Under the pieces are notes generated by a model. The model was not told the DNA's origin, searched no databases, and worked only from the letters and a program-made list of their open reading frames with translations. From Spirodela intermedia (Eukaryota; Streptophyta; Magnoliopsida; Alismatales; Araceae), in assembly GCA_902729315.2 (NCBI GenBank), contig LR746272.1, positions 8,674,327 through 8,738,326 on the forward strand: a stretch of 64,000 nt of DNA, written 5' to 3'. Within the stretch, counting starts at the first letter, position 1. Each line of letters starts with the position of its first letter. The translations under genes were made by a program, and so were the position numbers. This document shows positions 22,241 through 34,967 of the stretch, one piece after another.

Positions 22241-25200
22241 AAACGAACAAATCTCATATTTATGTTAACTTTTTTGACTCATACTATACAAGCACCTTGA
22301 CAAGATGTGATCTACAATAAAGTTTATCATTATTCTCATAAAATATTTTTGATAATGTTTTATATTTAAATGCAAAGACATATAATATTGTTATGTCTGC
22401 TGTATTAATTTATCAAAAATCGCATGGAAATTATTCTAATTCCTAATAACCATAGTTAGAGTAGATGATTTAATTAAAAGATCATTTTCATGTTTAGAAA
22501 TATTTTTTTGCAAACATTCTTTTATGGATTATTTTGATAGGATCCTATTGAATACTTGCTTCATATGCATGTCATGATGGTCTCAATTGTGATTTCTGTG
22601 AAGATATTTTGTGAAAAAAAGTTCCTATGATTTTCTAGAATTTATGTAAATTTTCCCAGAATTTTGGTCTCGACTCATTCATCTTGGTGAGAAATGATGA
22701 GAGAGGAGGATTTTTGGGCTTGGTGAAAAAAGAGGATGAGAGGTTTCCATTTCTTTCATTGATTGTTCTTTTTCCTTTGTGAAGATGAAGATATTCAACA
22801 TCAAATCAGGGAAAGAGATATAGATGTTGTTGTAAGGATCTCTTTCTATTTACTCTTTTATCATAGAAATAACTCTAGTTCTCTCCATGGATGAAGGATG
22901 ATTTATTGAACCATGTAAATATTCATGTATCTATTTTAGTGTTCATTTAGATTCAGTCTTGCAATCTCTGTCATATTACCTTAGATATCTTTGAACACAT
23001 CCATACTAAAGAGGGTCACAAATTTGCATATTGATTTTCATTGTTGATGTGGGTAGCATGCTGGTTTACATCATAATAAAAAGTATCCTTGATATTATTT
23101 TTTACATCACATTGAGGTTTTACATATTGGTTCAAATCATTTTTCTAACTACCACAACTTTAGAAGTTTTTTCTTCAATTTTTTTCAAGAAAAACATTGA
23201 ACATTACTCTACCTTGCGGTGTGTGCCTCTTGTCTATGTCTATGCCTATGGCTTGCCACACTTGTGTTAACGTGAGAGTTCTCATGTATGCAACTTAGTG
23301 GCCTCATGTGAGAAGTGAGATCCAACATCTTAATCCTTGCTCCTCGATGAGAGGGGTGACACAAATGGATTCAAATGTATTAAAAACATTCACATTATTT
23401 TTTCGAGTTTGATCAATGGTCATCTTATCTTAAGATCATTGAAGTGGCCAAATCTAAAAGCAGAACCATCATTGAGGTAGACAGATTTTATCAGCTTTTG
23501 ATCTAGGTTTTGAAACATGGGCCTAATGTATATCAGAAATCTTTGAATATATTTTAACACATGCATCTATTGATGGGTTGTTGGTCAAATCCATCCATCA
23601 AAACCAACTTATTATAACTGAACAAAATATTGAAAATTTAAAATTAAGTTATTTGGACCAAGTTTCTACATACTATAAAAATGCTTCATGCACTTTATTT
23701 TCCACTCACATTTAAAAAATATATTCAGAAAACCCACAAAAATGTTTCACACAGAATGGTTTCTATCATTAGGGCTAATATAATTTTTTTAAATAAAACA
23801 AAAATGGATAGGAAGCCAATAAGTTCAAATAATGGCAAAGGCATGCTGTGGCTAGAGGTGTTGCAAAGGGATATAAATGTAGGGGAAGACTTGGACACTA
23901 ACTATAAGAACATTCACATTATTTTTCTGAGCTCATTCCAAGCTAATTGTAATATCATCAAATGATGTAATCTCTTAATATACCCATCAAAACCAATTTA
24001 ATCAACTTCTAATCTTAACTATAAACCATTATATGGTATAAATCAACAATCTTAAAATATGTCTTATCATATGATGAAGTTAAAGGTTTGATTCTATTTA
24101 AAATACCAACTTAAGTGGGCCTAAATTGATTAATAGATTAAAAATTTAAAATCAAGTTATATGGGCTAGACTTCAAAAAAGCCTCATACAAATGATTTTC
24201 TTCAGGAATTTTATAGAAATATCTAAGTTTTGAAGTCACCAACTTAAAATATTGGCATAGGCTTACATTGTGAGGGAAATAATGGTGATCATGAAAATTC
24301 TCAATTTCAAATCTCTAGTCACCTAAAAAATGGTCCTAACAATAAGTAGGATTTGAATGCACTAAGAAGGACAACAAAAAAATTTGACACCATGCAATCA
24401 TGGAGGAAAACTCCGAGTACTACTCTTAAGTGTAAGGTTCTTGTATTTACTATGATTGTGTGGAATATAGTTGTTCTGGTGGGTTATACATGTCAATTCC
24501 AAGCAAAAAAGGCCACAAAGGCAATAGATGGTACATGTGTAGATCAAGTTTTTTGGAAGCGGCTAATGGAGATACTTTAACATGAAGAAAAATATGAGTT
24601 ATCATCTATAAGCAAACCAACTAGATATAAAAAATGATTAAGATGATGTAGTGGAAAATGATGAAATGACGATTTAATGGAGATATGACCTAGCCTAAGT
24701 TGTACGGAGTTAAAATCCTGTCTTTGGATCTAGAAGAAACGTGATTTCAGTGAAGAATTATTTCCCTAAATCTACAAAATGTAAAAAATTTGAGGCTTGA
24801 ATATATGGCAGCTTCATCTTGAATTCACATGAATGTTCTTTTAAATTGAAAGAGGGCCATTGAAATCCCCCAACTTGTAATAGAATGTCAAAAGAGGAAG
24901 AAATTTCATAAAATATAGTTAGGATGCCCCTAGAAATGATAGTTCTATCATAGGCACCTAAATTTTGAGTTGTATTACATTAAAATATATTCATAAGGTT
25001 AAAAGTGAGAAAAATGAAATACTAAAGTAGGAAGGTAAATTTGGGCACATTTAAAATGTATTTTAGTATGAGGAAAAAGCTAATGAGCTGACTTGTCCTA
25101 CTAGTTCAGTATTCATGCTTCCTATATTAGGTTGTAGAAGAGCTTTCAGTTCAGTCCACTTGAGCAGGAAACTAATTTTTAAAGCATTTTGGACATGTCT

Positions 25201-26180
25201 AAATCTGACCCCAAATTGATATGAACCCTTTGGAGTCTTCTTACCATTGAACATATTTTGAGCATCCTAAATGCTCGGTCCAATAATCTTAGGCAACCTA
25301 GGTCAAAAATGTTTTGTCCATTGATTCGATTTTTTGTCCTACATCTATCTCCTCTGCTTGAAGAAAACTTGTTCTCAAGTGTTGATTTTTTAGTGCACAA
25401 TAATTGTTAAGATGAATCATTTTTAAAAAATTAGAATGATATTCACAGGTTTAATTTTATAATAATTACATTTAATTGAAGTTGTGATGTTTATGCATTC
25501 ACAATAATCAAATCTATGAATTGGTCAATTTTTTCTTTCTGTGTTGGATAAGCTTCCGTCCAGTTCTGATAAATCAATTATGGAAACCTTCCACCAAATC
25601 CTTGATTGAAATGGCGAAATAAGAAATCAACAGTTGTGTAAACCCCTCTTTTGATTATCTTCAAAGATGAAATCAAGAAAACTGGATAGTGTTTCTTCAT
25701 TAACTACAATTTTGAAGTGAAATGATGAATCAAACTGTTAGGAACGATATTAGACAATGCTTATGTTGCCCAATATCTTCTAACAGGGGCCAATTTTGGA
25801 AACGTTCAAATTTTCAGTCATAACTGCTTTTGGGATGTTTCCAAAGCTAGAAATACAGTAATTCTCAGATGTGTGAGCCAGATGTGGAGTGGCGAAGGAG
25901 GTCGATTTCTCGTTCATTTGTATCCAATGATCAATGTTCTTGAATTATAGATTCTGCTGAAAATATGCTATAACCTCTTTCCAAATCAACAAATAATTTT
26001 CTGAGCCTTTGTACCCAAATATATAGCTGAAATAAGAGACAACAGAATTTTCGGTATAAATATTTATTAGACTCGTCATCCTTACATTTGAAAAAGGAAA
26101 AAAAAAGACGTAATTCGTTAGTCATCTCTTTCCCACAAAAATGCCTCAAAAAGTAATATAGCATTACATCTTCACTAGAT

Positions 26181-26262
26181 ACTCTTGTGCAATCCTTGTT
26201 GTACAAGAGTATTACAAAATTTGCCATAAAGAGTATTGTGCAATCCTTGTTGTACAAGGAGT
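26181..26262. repeat. Duplicated hairpin-like unit
   Basis: The 23-bp string TTGTGCAATCCTTGTTGTACAAG occurs twice about 50 bp apart. The first copy is also an imperfect palindrome (ACTCTTGTGCAA / TTGTACAAGAGT). It sits in the internal region next to the minus-strand LTR. Confidence 0.7.
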
Positions 26263-26366
26263 GTCTTCACTCTCTTTTTTCATAGACTAAAGTCAATTTT
26301 TCTATTGAATTTTGTAACCTTAAATTTTGTCATTCACATTTTTTTTTAATAAGTAATATAAATTTA

Positions 26367-26378
26367 GCTCTAATACCA
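26367..26378 (-). other. Copia primer-binding site, minus orientation
   Basis: On the minus strand this reads TGGTATTAGAGC, 11 of 12 identical to the initiator-tRNA-Met site TGGTATCAGAGC. It lies two bases inside the LTR end at 26381, as expected for the 5' LTR of a minus-oriented element. Confidence 0.75.
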
Positions 26379-26380
26379 AA

Positions 26381-27048
26381 TGTTGTGATAGTTAGTATGG
26401 CCTTGAAAATAAGTCAGAACTGAAATAATCCAAGAAATTTGAAAACAGACCTTGGATAGCAAATATATACTTACGATTATGCAGAATATAATAACACATT
26501 ACAAATATATCAAATGTCATAAGTATGGTGGACCGATGCCTTTTATATTTCTTATAATATGAGGTATCTTCAAAGAAATCAGACACTCAATACTACAAGA
26601 ACACATTGATAAAGGATTTATTCAAATCAACTTGAACAGAAGACAAACATTTGATAATATGTGCGGTGTTTAAACTTATACATCCACCCTTAAAATAAAA
26701 AGAGATAGAAGATAGAGACAACTAAAAGATGGGTGACTCTCTTGAACCTCTTTCCACAAGCTTGAAGACAAGGTTCCTTGGCTCCAATGGAACACTAATA
26801 GTGAAGAGTAGAAAGGCATGCCTCTTCCTCTTTTCTTCAAGCCCTAGAACTTCACTTGAAGCAGCTATCTTCCTTTCCACGAAGCTTCAGAAACACTTGG
26901 TTTCTAAATGCTTCTCTCTTACTGACTCATTACTTTCCTGAAGCTCTTACTTCACCTAAAAGGGAGAAGAAAGAGTCACTTTACTTTGTCTGGCTATTAG
27001 GCCCTTTGATTTAGCCCATTACATAATTTTGGGCAGTCAAAAATAACA
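26381..27048 (-). mobile_element. Copia-type LTR, minus orientation (668 bp), in the 3' flank of the WDR53-like gene
   Basis: On the minus strand the segment starts TGTTATTTTTGAC and ends TATCACAACA, classic TG...CA ends. A TATAAAA box (26541-26547, minus) and the adjoining primer-binding site support a 5' LTR. The element's interior would extend to lower coordinates but is decayed. No matching 5-bp target duplication was found with the LTR-like end at 16143. The LTR ends only 62 bp downstream of the stop codon of the WDR53-like gene, in the same orientation. Confidence 0.8.
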
Positions 27049-27110
27049 GCTCACCTCGGTTCCAGCTCTTTTGCCATGATTCAAAGCTCTTCGCTGGCCT
27101 CTTTCGCAGA

Positions 27111-30100
27111 CTACAAGACTGTATAGACCTTCATAACCTTCGATGTGTCACACACGACCAAGTTCTGCGAGTCCATCGTCGTTGTACACAGCCAATTAAC
27201 CTGCAGCAATAAGTGAGTGCCCGTCTCCGTGAGGGTTCCTAAGAAATAAGGGCTCCTAGAGACTTGAACAGACAAACCAATCAGATGTTACCAACCACCT
27301 TTTCTTTCAAATTAATTGTCCAAACCAGATGCTCTTTGGAGGCCTTTTCTTCAATGCGAAGGTGTTTTGACCAGTCCCAGACCTTTATGAGCGCATCGTC
27401 TCCTCCAGAAATGATGAACTTTCCTCTCTCCCCGAACAATGAGAAGCAGCTGTGTGATACATTATATCAATTTATTAGGAGATTAAATGAAACGGGTTCA
27501 GAGCACAGAGATGACGATCCAAAGGGCTTACACGCTGGCTACAGCAGCAGTATGACCTCCCAAGCGGTAGTCAAGTTGCAAGCTCTTTGGTTGGTCTTGG
27601 CTGGAGGAGGAAGCTTTCTCTTTTAGTCTTGTCTGGGATCCTCCTCGAGGCATGGAGGTGCTTTTTGATTTACTAGGCACGAAATCTGATTCGATGTCAA
27701 TTACCTCAACAACCCCGTCACCCCGTGCTATCGCACCAATCTTCTCCAACCCAGTGCCTATCTCTGCTTCTGATATTGCAATCGAGTGCACAAATGGTGG
27801 ATTGAAACACTGGCCGGGATCAGAGAACGTCTTGTGGCTGCCTGGATTCGGGGTTGCTGAAATGCAAACAGCAGAGTTGGAAGTTAAAAACTTTGTAAAA
27901 GATGGGAGGAGGACTGATCATACATAGTTTCCTAAGAGCACTACCTATGTTAAACTTACATTCATAATAGTGATGGACTGGGTTAATCATGAATAACAAC
28001 TTTAAGCACCAAGAAACTTAAAAGATCTCAGCTTTCTCATGTACAACAACAGTAAGATGTTCCTCATATTTCCATGGGGGAAGGTCTAAGATCACTATGT
28101 TTTCTGTTTTTAATTCTAAGTGAAAAAATGGATGCTAGCTCAACAGGCGATTTTTCATGAAACTGTCAGTTTATGTGATCCTGGGGTTGGCCTTTAAGCT
28201 TTCTCAAGAGAAAGGAAAAATTGAAAGTTACATGAAAGTCAGTTGTCGGGAATGTCATGTGAAAGATAAAGTAGAGGATTTAGTAAGTAAAAAACGCACT
28301 GATTAGTGATTAAAGCAAAGTAGTCAAAGTAGATTATAAATACCAAAATCTATGATATTCTGAGGTCTTCCTTTAGAGAAATCCCACAGCACAAGCTTTG
28401 AGTCGAGACCGCCAGTGACAGCTGCGAAATTTTTAAAGAAAATGATGAGTGAAGTAAGCAAGGTCATATTGTGGCATGTTTTAATATTTTTCATAAACTA
28501 GCTGCCCTACAGATCTAAACGAATTGGTTTTCTCTTAATGCACCAAAATGAGATCAAGACTGATGTTAGAATTCAACCTAATAGATGCATGCATGAATGT
28601 TGAATTGATGAAACATGTTAAATGTGGTTGTTTTCTCTTTTTTTAGGAAAGAAAGTGACACGGGAATATCTATGGTAATAGTATGGTCATCTCAACCCTT
28701 GGCAATAATCCTTCGGTCCCATCCTATGCCATAATTTTGTTCATCAGAAATACATCGGGCATTGTGAAGTGCTACAGAAGAAAACAATTTTTGCATACAA
28801 ATCGACATATAAAAAAAATGAACCATACTTGATAATCAGTTTTAAATATTACCTAGCCAGGGCCTCCAGGAAAGGAATTGAACGCTGCTACATATCTATA
28901 AATATAATAACTCAGGAACACATGGACTTAAATTCAATCAAAAGGAAAAGTAATTACCAAAATTGATCCAAGCAAATATATGAAGGTTTCTGATTAATGA
29001 AGAAATAAATTACAAAACCTGATAATTTGAATTCTCAGTTCCATGTGCGGAATAACAATTATACTGAAGAAGGATACATTATTATGGACAGATCTTAAAG
29101 TTTTGTAGAGCGATTTCTGGTGAGCATCGATGATCTGCATTAGAAAGGGATTTCCACTTTATAATACGATTGAAGAATCAAGCAGTTTAAAAAGTGAAGC
29201 TTTTTAAACACAGATAAATGCACATGCAATTATCAGTACACAGCATATTTTAACCTTAGTCTCCCCACTGTCATCAGCAGCAGCCAGAAAAGATGACTTT
29301 GGACTGAAGGCAATCTGCAAAAAGAGAAATTATTATGAAAGAGAAAAATGAACATGTCATCCCTTATCAAATTAAGTTTGTATACTAACGAATCGAACTT
29401 GCCCTGTTTACTAACAGGGCATAGAGGTCAAGGACCTCCACGACTGCGAAAAATAATGCTATACTAAGAATTAACTGAAGTAAAAATCAGATGACTTAGC
29501 GGAATCTTTGAAATAAATACTGAAATACACTACAAAAATATAACACTATTTTTATGCTACCTATTTCGTAAAGTAGATTACGTTCTTAATTTCTATGCCC
29601 AGCGAGTGAAAGAATACAACATGACACAAGAAACATGACATAAACGTGACAGTAAAGTTAAGGATCGATTTAGGATTTTTGCGAAATTGGAGGCGTCCTG
29701 TGAGGAAACTTTCCTTTAGCAAGTCAATAGATGTTCAAACTACAAAAAGGAAACAAATTATAATAGTACCTGATTTATCTCCTCTTTGTTATGGTTGTAA
29801 CTTTCCAGGCGTTTCATGGATGATGCCTAAAAAAGTTAAAGAGTGAGACATCTGGAGATACACTGATGGTAATCATAGTTTAGAATTCAGAGATCCACTT
29901 GAAAACATACTTAAAACTTACTTTCCAGGACTTCTGTTTTAAAATACATACAATGTTGTTCACCTCATCAGGCAAATGCATACAAAAGAATTACATTCAC
30001 ATCCATATTTGCACATGCTTTCGTGACACAATGGTCAGATTTCGTCAGATATCTAACTTGGGCATTATCTCAAAGAAAACAGATGGATGAAGAGACACAC

Positions 30101-32054
30101 GAATATCCACAATACAAATCATTGCCATAGTCACCATCATCATATGGCCTTACCATCAATCAGACCTGGCCGTATGTCTCACTAAAAAATAATTTTCGAC
30201 ACAGTGGAAATAGAGCAAGGTAAAAAACTGAGTATAAGAAGAAATATTTTTAACCACGATTATAGTCAAATTTCTTTATGAGGTTTAATTTTAAAATTTG
30301 ATAATATTAGATAAAAATTGGAATATGTTAGACGATAGTATTTGAAATGCTAATTTCAGGATGTACATGTCTGTAAAGTTTATTGTATGCACAATTTATG
30401 CAGTTGCTTTACACCATATACTCGGTTATCTGTCCAAAGGTGTTACAAGAAATTCCGAGAATAAATGACCATTGTACCTCATAGGAAAGTATAATGTATG
30501 GGAGTTAGCAATGAATTTCCATGAAGATGACTAAATCAAAACTCAGATGGAGAAAAATCCATGTCAATTATCTGAATTGCAGAAAAGGAACCCTTGTATA
30601 GAGGCTGGAAGCAGTTTTAAAACTTCAGCTTCAAGGCTGATAGTTGCAGCACCAAGGGTAACAGGGAACACTTCTCATGGAGTCTCTTAGAAATCCATGA
30701 GACAGCATGATTATGGACCTCACCATGGGATCAATGAATAGAAATCTCGCATACACAGTTACTTTGTTTCCAACTCTTAGAGGTAGGAATCCATCACAGA
30801 AAAAGCTTCAAAGAGTCATGCATAAACGTTTAGATTTTAGCATGAATATTGTGAGAAACACGTACCACTTTCTTTGGTGACAAGAGCTGTGATGTTTAGA
30901 CTTACCATATGAATGTCAAAACCAATGATTTCTGTTCCCAATGAACCATACAAAACATCTTCATTTCCTGCCACAACAAATCACGTTTCAACAGTTATGT
31001 AACCACACCACCTTAGACAATAGCATAACGAACACCATACTTTAAATCCTGCATTTCTTAAGTCTGGAATAACTTAGTTGTTGTCAAGAAAAACTCTTAT
31101 GCAAGGACTTCCTGGATGGAAATCAACTGAAACAGCAATACAAGTAAAATCAAAACAGACTTCAAGAAAATAGATATTTAATTAGTTATCATTTACAGCT
31201 TAAGAAAAAAAAACTCACAAAAGCGGTTCAACTAACACCAAGTCTGAAGGAAAACGTGATTACTAAGAAGCTCAAAAAACAAGCTAATGGCTAGGGATTC
31301 TCCATGTTTTAGGTAGGACGAAGTTTCATTTATTCAACTATTCTGGATACTTTTTAACATATGCTCAGTTAAACAGCCACAAGTCATCATTTTCACAATG
31401 ATTTACCCACATTCTACAATCACTCAGTAAAAAATTTAAAATCTTTTTAGTGTTTCTATTCTTTACCATGATACTAAACAATATCGTCTCAATTTCAAAA
31501 CTTGACTTCATCCTTCTTAGCTTTTTCCTTTTTGAGGAGAATAATATGAATTTAAAAAATAGTTTAAATCATAAATTGAATCTTTATTCGAAAACGTCAA
31601 CTTTCTGTTGAAGGTGCTTGAATAAGCAGAAGTCCTTCTCACACAGCCTCAAAATGCAGCCTGTTGGAAGCATGGCACAGAAGCTCAAAAAATGCATTAC
31701 CTTGAAACCAAAACGGTAACTCTGCTATTCTACATTGTCTCTAGAAAGAACATGAATAAATTTAATATACTCGATATCAACTCGAATCACCGGCCCTGAA
31801 CTCAAAAATAGCTCAACTATGTGTTCAACTGACCTGCTTTGAAGCATAATGATGTGATTGGTTCAGTCCCCACATCCACGGTGAATGGAGCATCTTTACA
31901 TCGTAAATCAAACCAACATATACGGCCATCCTGCTAAAAATAGATGGCAAGCCACAATGAGAACTGCAACGAAATAAGTCGATTTTTCAATTCTATAGCT
32001 GCATTCATCCATAATTCTGAATAGTTCCAAGGCGAGATGGAGAGCGAGAGCGAG

Positions 32055-32117
<63 letters not shown>

Positions 32118-32213
32118 CTCTCCGGATGAAACGAGAATCCCTGGCCGGGCACGAGACGCAATGCAGCAAGTGACTGTTCCCTTGTGACCTCTCAACAGTC
32201 TCGGTTTCTCCAT
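27111..32213 (-). CDS. WDR53: WD40 protein related to WDR53
   Basis: Eleven exons: 32118-32213, 31834-31930, 30906-30967, 29770-29826, 29255-29314, 29078-29134, 28853-28895, 28344-28421, 27532-27856, 27299-27449, 27111-27200. Phases agree and give 371 residues (human WDR53 is about 358). It begins MEKPRLLRGHKGTVTCCIAS. WD-type blades include VTGGLDSKLVLWDFS and FIISGGDDALIKVWDWSK. Landmarks shared with WDR53 are a HSIAIS strand, a Ser/Lys-rich insert before the last blade and the VNWLC...LVVCDTS C-terminal block. It should fold as one seven-bladed propeller acting as a protein-interaction platform; WDR53-type proteins have been listed among CUL4-DDB1 partners, but no clear WDxR DWD box is visible here. 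Function in plants is unknown to me. An LTR forms most of its 3' flank. Confidence 0.88.
32058..32113. repeat. Long GA/CT microsatellite at the WDR53-like exon 1 splice donor
   Basis: About 28 GA units, with GAGAGC variants extending to 32038. In the minus-strand transcript it is a CU tract that starts four bases into intron 1, directly after the GAG|GTCC donor, and fills over a third of the 187-bp intron. Confidence 0.9.
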
Positions 32214-34110
32214 CTTGCTCTGCTCTTCTCCCGTTTGAGGAGTATGGCTTCCTTCACTCTCTCCGACTCTGATTCCGCGTCTCCTCGCAGGTCAGTTTGT
32301 CGCCTTCTTTCGCCTTTCAAAAAGAGTACGTTCTTTGGGAAAAAAGTAGGAGCGGCCAGGATTAGACCATTTGTCTGATCTGCGACTTCCCGAGCGCATT
32401 CAACTGGAAAGAGTTTGAGTCCCAGAGGCTCAGAAAGCTAACAAATCAAACAGCTAGGTTCGATGCATGAAGTCTTCACCGTCCTACGGTGACCGGAAGA
32501 TTTTCGATCACAGCTGCGCATTGTGGAGCCTTCTTCTTCTTGGAGCACGAGGAGTAGACCAGGAGGCTCCAGTTCCCCGCCCTCCGTTTCTTGTCGTCTA
32601 GGGTTTGAAAACGGTCAACGATCCTCCCTGCAATTCATCCGGTGTTCTCCCCGCCTAAAACGGCAGCGCGGCGGTGCCGCTTGTTGAGGGGGGCGGCGGG
32701 GGGAGATTTCTACCGTTGTCGACGGAGAATTTGAGGAACGCCGTCGGGTCGGCCGACCCTGGGGACGGGCTGAGTCAATTTTGGAGATAACAATTATATA
32801 ATAATTCTGATATTTAATATAATAGAAAATAAAACTGGATCTTTCTGTAATTTACGCGACAAAGCCCTCTATATATCACGCCAGTGGGAACCTGGAAGAC
32901 GACCCTCCGCCCCGAGAGAGAGAGAGCGAGACAGGTGCCTATAGAGAATGGATAGAGACAGAGAGAGAGGGAGAGGCTCTAGACTGGACCATCTACGGCA
33001 AGGGAGGGCGGCGGCTCCGATGATGGCGATTTCACCGTTGCTCCCCGGGGGCTTCTGAGGAGAAGAAGAACCGGGGGAATGATGAGAAAGAGAGCAACAT
33101 CCCGTATAAAAAGCGGATGCTGAACTAGAAAAGGAGTAGCATCGCGAGATCTGGAATGACGGCGGCAGAGTCGTGGCGAGGCGGAGGCGACGGCGTTGGC
33201 TGAAGATTTTCTCCCTCAACCAGAGTAGGCGAAGAATCGCCAGATCTTGCATTACGGCAGCAGAATCATGGAGGGACGGAGGCGTGATGGTTGATCTGCC
33301 GGCGAAGTCAGCCGCCGCTTAGGGGGATTTGGGAGATCGAGCATTGGCGATGCTCATCCAGATGTTGGACGATACCCCGAAATCCCCCACTCTTGGGAGC
33401 AACATCGTATATGTCCCCATCCTTCCCCGCCGCCGGAGCTTGGTTGTGAAGCCGGAGAGAACATTATCCTCCGATAGCTCAAAGCTCATTCCTCCTTTTT
33501 CGTTATCCATTCTCCGAGATTATATTGGATTCATGTTAAGATACTATTGATCTGGGTTGTTGAGCGCCATTACTGTTCACTTTGGATATGGTGCCTTCGT
33601 GTGGTTCATTTTTTTCGAATGCAGAATCCATTCGAGATAGAACAAGAACCAGCATCCAGCAAAGTCTCACATATTTCCTTTTCCCCTCAGATTCCTGGAG
33701 AAAGAAGCTCTATCGGATGCGCTATTGGAGTCATTTTCCTTGATTTGGTAGATGTTCTTCCCAGAAACTACTGTTTTTTTTTTCTTTTTGCTATGTGAGT
33801 TAGATTCACTGGATGCTTTCACCGCACGGTGAGGGGGGCTCATGACTTGATTTTCTAGAAACGTCAACCCCGACAAATGTCTATGAGCCGATAATTTAAA
33901 GCATTCTGCTATGCATTCATCTGGGAAAGTCCAATATTTTGATTTGATTAGGCTTTTTCCTCCCTCTCTCTCTCGCTCTCTCTTTATATATATATCTATG
34001 ATTGAAAATCAACGTCCTCATGAGCAGTTGCCTTGGATCAAACTTGTGCCTGCAAGTCTTACCATTTCCATTTCCATTTGCACGGAGAGGACGCCAAATC
34101 ATAGATACAG
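32214..34110. other. Intergenic region upstream of the WDR53-like gene
   Basis: A plus-strand ATG at 32243 (MASFTLSDSDSASPRR, then GTCAGT) lies 30 bp from the WDR53-like start and could be a divergent first exon, but I found no continuation. A TATA-like TCTATATAT is at 32868-32876 on the plus strand, followed by GA-rich leader-like sequence without a recognisable protein. A 63-codon minus frame at 33319-33510 matches nothing I know. Confidence 0.4.
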
Positions 34111-34156
34111 AGGGAGAGAGGGAGAGAGGGAGAGAGGGAGAGAGAGGGAGAGAGAG

Positions 34157-34203
<47 letters not shown>
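34111..34203. repeat. GA microsatellite downstream of the DUF1685 gene
   Basis: GGGAGA-type repeats pass into a pure GA run (about 34160-34203). The tract begins about 48 bp after the DUF1685 stop codon, so it probably falls in its 3' UTR. Confidence 0.9.
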
Positions 34204-34205
<2 letters not shown>

Positions 34206-34250
34206 TACAAGCCGAGGCAGCGGGCGGGGCAGGGCGGGCGCCGCTGTGAG

Positions 34251-34967
34251 TCATCTGATGGCGGAGGCGACGCTGTGAGCCCAGTGACGGAGGTGGTGCT
34301 TCATGTCGACGCCGTTTCCGGGGGTCGGAATCTTCCAGGTGCGCAGCCGGTGGCCACGGGCATGGCTCCTCCGGTCCTCGACGGTTGCCCAAGCCTCCGA
34401 GAGGTAAGGCCTGGAGACGGGGCCCTCCTCGGCGGCGCCGCCGTCCTCCACCTCCCCATCCTCCGACGACCCCCTCCGCCGGAGCCCGGGGACGATGGAC
34501 AGGAGCCGCTGGTCGGACTCCCCCGCCGAGAAGGTGAACCCTAAGTCCATGATCCCCTTCAGCTCCTCGAATTGCAGCTCCGAAAGGCTCCTGCTCTTCC
34601 TCCTAGTCCCCATCGCCTTCCTCGCCGACCTCCTCTCCCTTTCCCCGCCTGCGATTCCGACGACTTCCCAACCATCTTCTCCCCCCTCCGGCGCGAACTT
34701 ACCGGAGGGGATGGTACAGAGCCGCGGTGGGCGGTGGGCGAGGAAGACTGACTCCGAGACGGAGGGGGCGGAGGATGAGGAGGAGGAGGATGGGACCTCT
34801 TGGCTCAGAGTTCGCCGGCGAGCGGCGCTGCCCGGCGGCGAGCTGCTCTCCGGCGCGCCGCTGCCGGCGTGAGGAGGGGTGATGGGTCGGGGATCATTTG
34901 GGAGGTCGTCGTGCCCGAACCAGTAGGAATCGAACAGGGCCAGCAGCCGATCCTCTTCTTCCACCAT
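34251..34967 (-). CDS. DUF1685 family protein
   Basis: This single-exon gene encodes 238 residues. The N-terminus is MVEEEDRLLALFDSYWF, typical of the plant family, followed by a Ser/Pro-rich low-complexity stretch. The DUF1685 core has RSLSELQFEELKGIMDLGFT at about residues 120-145, PYLSEAW near 190, and MKHHLRHWAHSVASAIR at the C-terminus. A basic RRKSRS run precedes the core and could be a nuclear signal or phosphorylation site. No biochemical function is established for this family. The upstream in-frame codon at 34988 is TTG, so the ATG at 34967 is the start. Confidence 0.88.
   Translation of the reverse strand: MVEEEDRLLALFDSYWFGHDDLPNDPRPITPPHAGSGAPESSSPPGSAARRRTLSQEVPSSSSSSSAPSVSESVFLAHRPPRLCTIPSGKFAPEGGEDGWEVVGIAGGERERRSARKAMGTRRKSRSLSELQFEELKGIMDLGFTFSAGESDQRLLSIVPGLRRRGSSEDGEVEDGGAAEEGPVSRPYLSEAWATVEDRRSHARGHRLRTWKIPTPGNGVDMKHHLRHWAHSVASAIR

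Larger units (their letters stand above)
15941..26366. mobile_element. AT-rich retrotransposon graveyard
   Basis: About 10.4 kb with no intact gene. Recognisable pieces are listed separately: an LTR-end fragment at 16143, a DUF4283-type relic near 18.7-19.1 kb, a Copia LTR with primer-binding site at 19.9-20.6 kb and Copia RT remains near 22 kb. A possible minus-strand primer-binding site (TGGTATCA reversed) is at 16501-16508. The rest is AT-rich DNA with stops in all frames. Similar short segments recur near 23390 and 23910 (ACATTCACATTATTTTT), suggesting more decayed LTR material that I cannot delimit. Confidence 0.7.

Noticed and set aside
31908-32213. WDR53-like exon 1 extended through the CT repeat (LSLSLSLS)
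   Set aside because: The poly-Leu/Ser stretch is translated intron; splicing GAG|GATGGC restores the WD40 protein in frame.
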